Positions 30,089 through 34,080 of a DNA stretch of 34,080 nucleotides are shown one piece after another. The first letter of the stretch is position 1; each line of letters starts with the position of its first letter. This DNA is from an uncultured Bacteroidota bacterium (GTDB lineage: Bacteria > Bacteroidota > Bacteroidia > Bacteroidales > P3): NCBI GenBank assembly GCA_902783595.1, contig CACZRR010000072.1, positions 1 through 34,080 on the forward strand. Direction: 5' to 3'. The position numbers and the translations under genes are program-made. The notes below the pieces were generated by a model that made no database searches, was not told the DNA's origin, and saw only the letters and a list, made by a program, of their open reading frames with translations.

Positions 30089-31231
30089 TTATTCGGCTTT
30101 TTTATTTTGAAGCAGATAGAATTCTTTCTGCTGTTCTATTTCACGCCGTAACTCCTCTTTAGTAGGCATATAAGTCAGATATTTGGCAGCAAATAGCTGG
30201 TCACTTCCATTAAGAACAGAATAGTGAGCGACATCCTCGTCGGTGTCGGCACAGAGCAGCAACCCGATAGTGGGATTGTGCCCTTTCGGGATCATTATCT
30301 CATCATACATTCTGACATACATATCCATTTGTCCCACATCTTGATGACGCAGTTTGGTCGTCTTCAGGTCAACCAAAATAAAGCAGCGTAGGTTGTAGTT
30401 GTAGAACACGAGATCTATATAATAGTCCTCCTTTTCCGTATGAATGCGTTTCTGCCGATCTGCCAAAGTAAAGCCTTTACCCATCTCCATAAGGAAAGGT
30501 ATTAGGTGTTCAAGGATACTCTGCTCCAAATCGCTCTCTGTATAGTCAGTTTTATTCTTAAAACCCAGAAATTCGGCTACTACAGGATTCTTCAGATACT
30601 CCAACTTATCCTGTAGCGGATTTGTCAACTGCTTCATTTCCCCACGGACAGCATCCTTGTTTTGCGACTTCAATAGACGATGGTAATACTGGCTGCTCAC
30701 ATTACGCTGAAGAGTACGTGTACCCCACATCTCACGTGCGGCCTCCTGCACATACCAGTCGCGAGCCTCCTGTTTGTTTTCTTGCAAAATAATACGATAA
30801 TGAGTCCAAGAAAGGCGTATGGGAGCCTGAGAACAAAGTATGTTCACAATATTTTCAGTTTTTCCACTCAGTGCGTGTAAAATGTTTTCTTCAAGTATTT
30901 CGCCAGATTCTCCACTCACTGCGTGGAAAAAGTCGGGCCATGCTTTATAAAAACCAATGTAATTATAAATGTTTGTTTTGGTAAACCCTTCGCCATACTT
31001 CTGCTTTAGAGATTTTGACAGGGTGCTGATTATTTGCTCTCCATACTCAGCTCTCTGGGCATGTAGCACTTCAATATTGATACGCATACCCAATAACCAG
31101 TTGCGTTTAATAAGCGTTTCATTGATGGCATGATAGGCAGTCTCTTGTGCCTGCTCTATGATGGAACAAGCATCTTGAAATAGGTTATTGTCCTTTGTGT
31201 TTACAACACTTTTACTTTGTATGGTATCCAT
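30089..31231 (-). CDS. DUF1016/YhcG-family PD-(D/E)XK nuclease protein
   Basis: This 380-residue protein has an N-terminal DUF1016 helical domain (about 15-180: WLLGMRINIEVLHAQRAEYG, LSWTHYRIILQ, MWGTRTLQRNVSSQYYHRLL) and a C-terminal YhcG nuclease domain (about 205-365). Likely catalytic residues are D273 (YYIDLVFYNYNLRC) and D288/K290 (ILVDLKTTKL), followed by HQDVGQMDMYVRMYD. Proteins of this family often accompany or interrupt restriction-modification loci, and here a methyltransferase remnant lies directly downstream. A short repeated motif, HAVSG (103-107) and HALSG (119-123), lies between the helical segments. The gene has its own promoter and is AT-rich. It appears intact, but biological activity is unproven. 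Confidence 0.88.
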   Translation of the reverse strand: MDTIQSKSVVNTKDNNLFQDACSIIEQAQETAYHAINETLIKRNWLLGMRINIEVLHAQRAEYGEQIISTLSKSLKQKYGEGFTKTNIYNYIGFYKAWPDFFHAVSGESGEILEENILHALSGKTENIVNILCSQAPIRLSWTHYRIILQENKQEARDWYVQEAAREMWGTRTLQRNVSSQYYHRLLKSQNKDAVRGEMKQLTNPLQDKLEYLKNPVVAEFLGFKNKTDYTESDLEQSILEHLIPFLMEMGKGFTLADRQKRIHTEKEDYYIDLVFYNYNLRCFILVDLKTTKLRHQDVGQMDMYVRMYDEIMIPKGHNPTIGLLLCADTDEDVAHYSVLNGSDQLFAAKYLTYMPTKEELRREIEQQKEFYLLQNKKAE

Positions 31232-31295
31232 ATGTCTTTATCTTGCTACTTTCCTCTTTGTTTTATACCATAATTATCGTTTTGGTTTCACGGTG

Positions 31296-31327
31296 CAAAG
31301 TTACGTATTATTTCTAATATGGTCAAA
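31296..31327 (-). promoter_or_regulatory. Promoter of the DUF1016 nuclease gene
   Basis: On the minus strand the -33 TTTG (31324-31327) and -7 TAACTTTG (31296-31303) are 20 bases apart. It sits immediately after the M16 terminator, marking a clean transcription-unit boundary. Confidence 0.82.
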
Positions 31328-31334
31328 TAAAATA

Positions 31335-31364
31335 GCAGGGGCCCGCAACATTGCGGGCCCCTGC
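31335..31364 (-). terminator. Intrinsic terminator of the M16 peptidase gene
   Basis: A perfect 14-bp GC-rich stem (GCAGGGGCCCGCAA and its inverse) has a 2-base loop. On the minus strand TATTTTATTTGACC follows. It starts 21 bases after the peptidase stop codon. Confidence 0.88.
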
Positions 31365-31385
31365 ATTTCTTGTATTCGACTTTGA

Positions 31386-34080
31386 TCAGTCGGCGGTTCC
31401 GACGGCGCCATCCTCGGGACGGAGGGTGACGACGATGTAGTTCTTGAGGTTGATGAACTTGTTGGCGAGGGCCTTGATGTCGGCGGGAGTGACGGCTTTG
31501 ACCATACGCTCGTAGTCGGTGACCTGGTAGTCACGGCTCTCGTTGTACATGTAGCTGCTCTCGATGACGCCCATCCAGTAGCCGTTGTTCTGGATGCTCT
31601 TGTTGTGCTGGACGATCATCTGCTCCTGAACCTTGCTGAGGGTCTTCTCGTCGCAGCCTTTCTTCATGTACTGCTTGAGGATGGCGATGCAGTCTTTCTC
31701 GATCTTCTTGGCCTTCTCGGGGTCGCAGCCGATGTAGAACTGCCAGTTGACGCTACCGTCGCCCACGAAGGAAGTGTTGCAGCTGACGGAGGCGCTGGGG
31801 CTGTAGGCGTCGCCGTTCTTCTCGCGGATGATCTCGAGGGTGGTGATGCTCAAGGCTTCGCCGAACTGCTGGATGGCCATGCGGGTCTGCGGGTCGAGCT
31901 CGTCGTTGGGGACATCCATCTGGCCGGTGACGATGAGCATGCCCTGGCGCTCGATACCCTTCACAGCTTCGGCATGCTGGATGCCTTCGGCAAATTTCGG
32001 GCTGCGGTCGAGGGCGTAGTTGCTGGTGACGGCGGGCAGGGTGGGCAGGTGGTTGAGGTACTTGGCGATGAGGGCGATGTTGCTGTCGCTGACGTTACCC
32101 ACGAAGAAGAAGATCTGGTTGTTGGCAAAGGCGAAGCGCTCCTTGTAGATCTCGAACATGCGGTCGAGGTTGAGGCTGCGGATCTTCTCCTCGCTGGGGA
32201 TGACCACCTGGCGACGGTCGTTGGGGTAGGCGGTCTTGTAGTAGGTCTCGATGAAGGCCACCTGCGGGTTCTCGCGGACGTGCTTGATCTGCTGGATGGT
32301 GTTCTCGATGTTGCGCTCATAGGCCTCGGGGTCTTTGCGCGGGGCGGTGTAGTAGAGGTTGATGAGCTGGAGGGTGGTCTCGAGGTCTTTGGGCGAGCAG
32401 TTGCCGCTGAAGCCCTGGGTGGTGCCACCGATGTAGGGGCTGATGCTGAGGCTCATGCCTTTGAGTTTCTTGCTGAGCTGTGTGGCGCTGAAGTCGGCGA
32501 TGCCGCCGGCGTCGACGAAGCTGTCGGCGTTTTCGGCCTGGTAGCAGTCGTCGTCACTATAGATCGAGGTGCCGCCGAGGGCGAAGGAACCGATCTGGAT
32601 CTCGTCGGCTTTGAGTTCGGTCTTCTTGACCACGAAACGCACGCCGTTGGGGCAGGTGTACTCGGTGTATCCGAGGGTGGTGTTGCTGGCGGTCTGGATG
32701 GGCGTCACCTCGTCGAGCTGCTCGGCGAAGAGGGGCTCGTCGTTGAAGTTGTCTACCCAGGGCTCGGTAGTCACTTTCTTGCCGTCGTTGATGAGTTTGA
32801 TGACCGCTTTGTCGGTGGGCACGGTGACACCTTCCTTCTCAGGGGCTGTGAGGTAGTAGATGAGGTTCTCGTCGGTGATCCAACCTTTGACCATGGTGTT
32901 GCACTCCTCAAGGGTGATCTCGGGGATGAACTCCTTGGCGTAGCGCCACTCCTGGCGGATGCCGGGGCAGGGGCTGTTCTCAAGGTAGTGGTCGGTGTAT
33001 TCGTCGGCGAGGCTGTTGGTCTGGGTCTTGTCGGCCTCTTTGGCCATCTTGGTGTAAGTGTCGAGGAGGTCTTCTTTCTGGCGCTCGAGTTCGGCCTGGA
33101 GGAAGCCATGGTCGTCGATCTGCTTCATGATGCGGAGGAGCTCGCTGGTGGCCTCTTCGATGCGGCCATCCTTGGGAGCAGCGCTGAGGGCGAAGACGTC
33201 GATCTCACGGCCGAGGAAGCCGCTGTAGCCGCCGCCGGCATACATCATGGGAGCGGTGGGCTTCTGGCAGATCTCGTTGAAGCGCTCGTTGATCATCATG
33301 CCGATGAGGTTGCGCACGAGCATGGTGCGGTAGGCGCCGATGGTGCCGTTGGGCTGTTTCTGGTGTTTCCAGTAGAGGGCGAGGCTGGTGCTGGTGGCTT
33401 CCTTGTCCTGTGCGATGCAGATGAGGGGCTCGACGTTGTTGGGGATCTCGTAGCTCAGACGGGGCTTGGGATCGCCGGCGCCGAGGTAGCGGTGGTTCTG
33501 GCCGCTGAACACCTCCTTGACTTTCTGCTCCATGGCTTTGTCGCCCTTGAGACCGTTGTATTCGTAGTTGTCCATGTCACCCACAATGACGATGGCCTGC
33601 AGGTCGGGACGGTACCAGTCGTTGAAGAAGTCGACGATGCTCTGACGTTTGAAGTTCATGATGACCTCTTCTTTACCGATGGGGAGACGGTCGGCATAGA
33701 GGGAGCCTTTGAGCATGATGGGCCAGGTCTTCTTGCGGAGACGGTCGCCATGGCCTACGCCACCGCGCCACTCTTCGTGGATGACGCCGCGCTCTTCCTC
33801 AATCTCTTTCTCGTCGAAGAGGATGTTGCCGGCCCAGCCGTCGAGAATCTCGATACCCATCTTCACCATCTCTTCGTCGTCGGCAGGCATGTTGACATAG
33901 TAAACTGTCTGGTCGAAGGAGGTGTAGGCGTTGATGTCACGGCCGAATTCGACGCCGTGTTTCTGCAGCTTGTCGATCATGGCGTTGCCGGGATAACCCT
34001 TGATGCCGTTGAAGGCCATGTGCTCGCAGAAGTGGGCGAGACCCTGCTGGTCGTCGCGCTCCATGATGGAACCGGCGTTG
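31386..34080 (-). CDS. M16 family zinc metallopeptidase, N-terminus beyond right edge
   Basis: Some 897 residues are visible, and the frame is open to the window edge (reading NAGSIMERDDQQGLAHFCEH). The inverted zinc motif HxxEH is HFCEHMAF near visible residue 16. The third zinc ligand is probably a Glu in EKEIEEERGVIHEEWRGG about 76 residues later. Middle and C-terminal M16C/inactive-type domains follow (KTEPWV, GSFALGGTSIYSDDD, ENPQVAFIETYYKTAYP, QIFFFVGNVSD). This is the large PqqL/pitrilysin-like form, often periplasmic in Bacteroidota; the signal peptide would lie outside the window. Strongly biased, GC-ending codons suggest high expression. It ends at a strong terminator. Confidence 0.93.
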   Translation of the reverse strand, partial: NAGSIMERDDQQGLAHFCEHMAFNGIKGYPGNAMIDKLQKHGVEFGRDINAYTSFDQTVYYVNMPADDEEMVKMGIEILDGWAGNILFDEKEIEEERGVIHEEWRGGVGHGDRLRKKTWPIMLKGSLYADRLPIGKEEVIMNFKRQSIVDFFNDWYRPDLQAIVIVGDMDNYEYNGLKGDKAMEQKVKEVFSGQNHRYLGAGDPKPRLSYEIPNNVEPLICIAQDKEATSTSLALYWKHQKQPNGTIGAYRTMLVRNLIGMMINERFNEICQKPTAPMMYAGGGYSGFLGREIDVFALSAAPKDGRIEEATSELLRIMKQIDDHGFLQAELERQKEDLLDTYTKMAKEADKTQTNSLADEYTDHYLENSPCPGIRQEWRYAKEFIPEITLEECNTMVKGWITDENLIYYLTAPEKEGVTVPTDKAVIKLINDGKKVTTEPWVDNFNDEPLFAEQLDEVTPIQTASNTTLGYTEYTCPNGVRFVVKKTELKADEIQIGSFALGGTSIYSDDDCYQAENADSFVDAGGIADFSATQLSKKLKGMSLSISPYIGGTTQGFSGNCSPKDLETTLQLINLYYTAPRKDPEAYERNIENTIQQIKHVRENPQVAFIETYYKTAYPNDRRQVVIPSEEKIRSLNLDRMFEIYKERFAFANNQIFFFVGNVSDSNIALIAKYLNHLPTLPAVTSNYALDRSPKFAEGIQHAEAVKGIERQGMLIVTGQMDVPNDELDPQTRMAIQQFGEALSITTLEIIREKNGDAYSPSASVSCNTSFVGDGSVNWQFYIGCDPEKAKKIEKDCIAILKQYMKKGCDEKTLSKVQEQMIVQHNKSIQNNGYWMGVIESSYMYNESRDYQVTDYERMVKAVTPADIKALANKFINLKNYIVVTLRPEDGAVGTAD

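Overview
The window looks like a chromosome segment from an anaerobic Bacteroidales bacterium (phylum Bacteroidota). Three observations support this. Several promoters match the Bacteroidota pattern TTTG - 19 to 22 bases - TAnnTTTG. Two proteins end in type IX secretion system (T9SS) type A sorting domains, and a T9SS 'Plug' protein gene is present. The gene order PASTA protein - T9SS-sorted protein - RluD is also typical of the phylum. Most of the DNA is GC-rich. Three visibly AT-richer patches (about 2370-3860, 27100-28590 and 29640-31330) carry accessory or decayed genes.

Layout. 1-1245 (minus): a truncated BaiN/HI0933-type flavoprotein and a tandem universal stress protein. 1293-2368 (plus): ruvB with its promoter. 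2369-3862: an accessory patch with a PD-(D/E)XK-like gene broken by an in-frame TAG, then a higBA-type toxin-antitoxin pair whose promoter carries a 28-bp palindrome. 3874-6571: hutI, a LolD-like ABC ATPase and rlmB, tightly packed behind higA. 6572-6901: a non-coding gap with an 11-bp tandem repeat, a weak hairpin and a promoter. 6902-18622: one 3906-codon gene for a giant modular exported protein that ends in a T9SS signal. Its stop codon overlaps the start of tilS (18622-19830). 19848-21095 (minus): the T9SS Plug protein. 21180-26326 (plus): miaB, a membrane-anchored PASTA protein, a second T9SS-sorted protein and an RluD-type pseudouridine synthase.

26365-28534: an unrecognised minus-strand gene, an unusual block of seven 11-bp repeats (two inverted, five direct), and an AT-rich gene for a predicted exported protein with a possible outer-membrane barrel. 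28591-31364 (minus): tRNA-Asn with promoter and terminator, a stand-alone ADP-dependent NAD(P)H-hydrate dehydratase, a deletion remnant of a large restriction-modification methyltransferase, and a DUF1016/YhcG-type nuclease with its own promoter. A strong terminator follows, and then an M16 zinc peptidase gene runs off the right edge.

How the genes relate. The strongest theme is T9SS: two cargo proteins, one of them enormous, flank the gene for the translocon Plug subunit. A second theme is tRNA/rRNA modification (rlmB, tilS, miaB, rluD), interleaved with the surface genes. I see no clear new multi-gene defence or secretion system. The items most worth a second look are the giant protein and its overlap with tilS, the mixed inverted/direct 11-mer array, the amber-interrupted nuclease, the higBA operator palindrome, the repeat tracts inside hutI, and the collapsed methyltransferase beside DUF1016.
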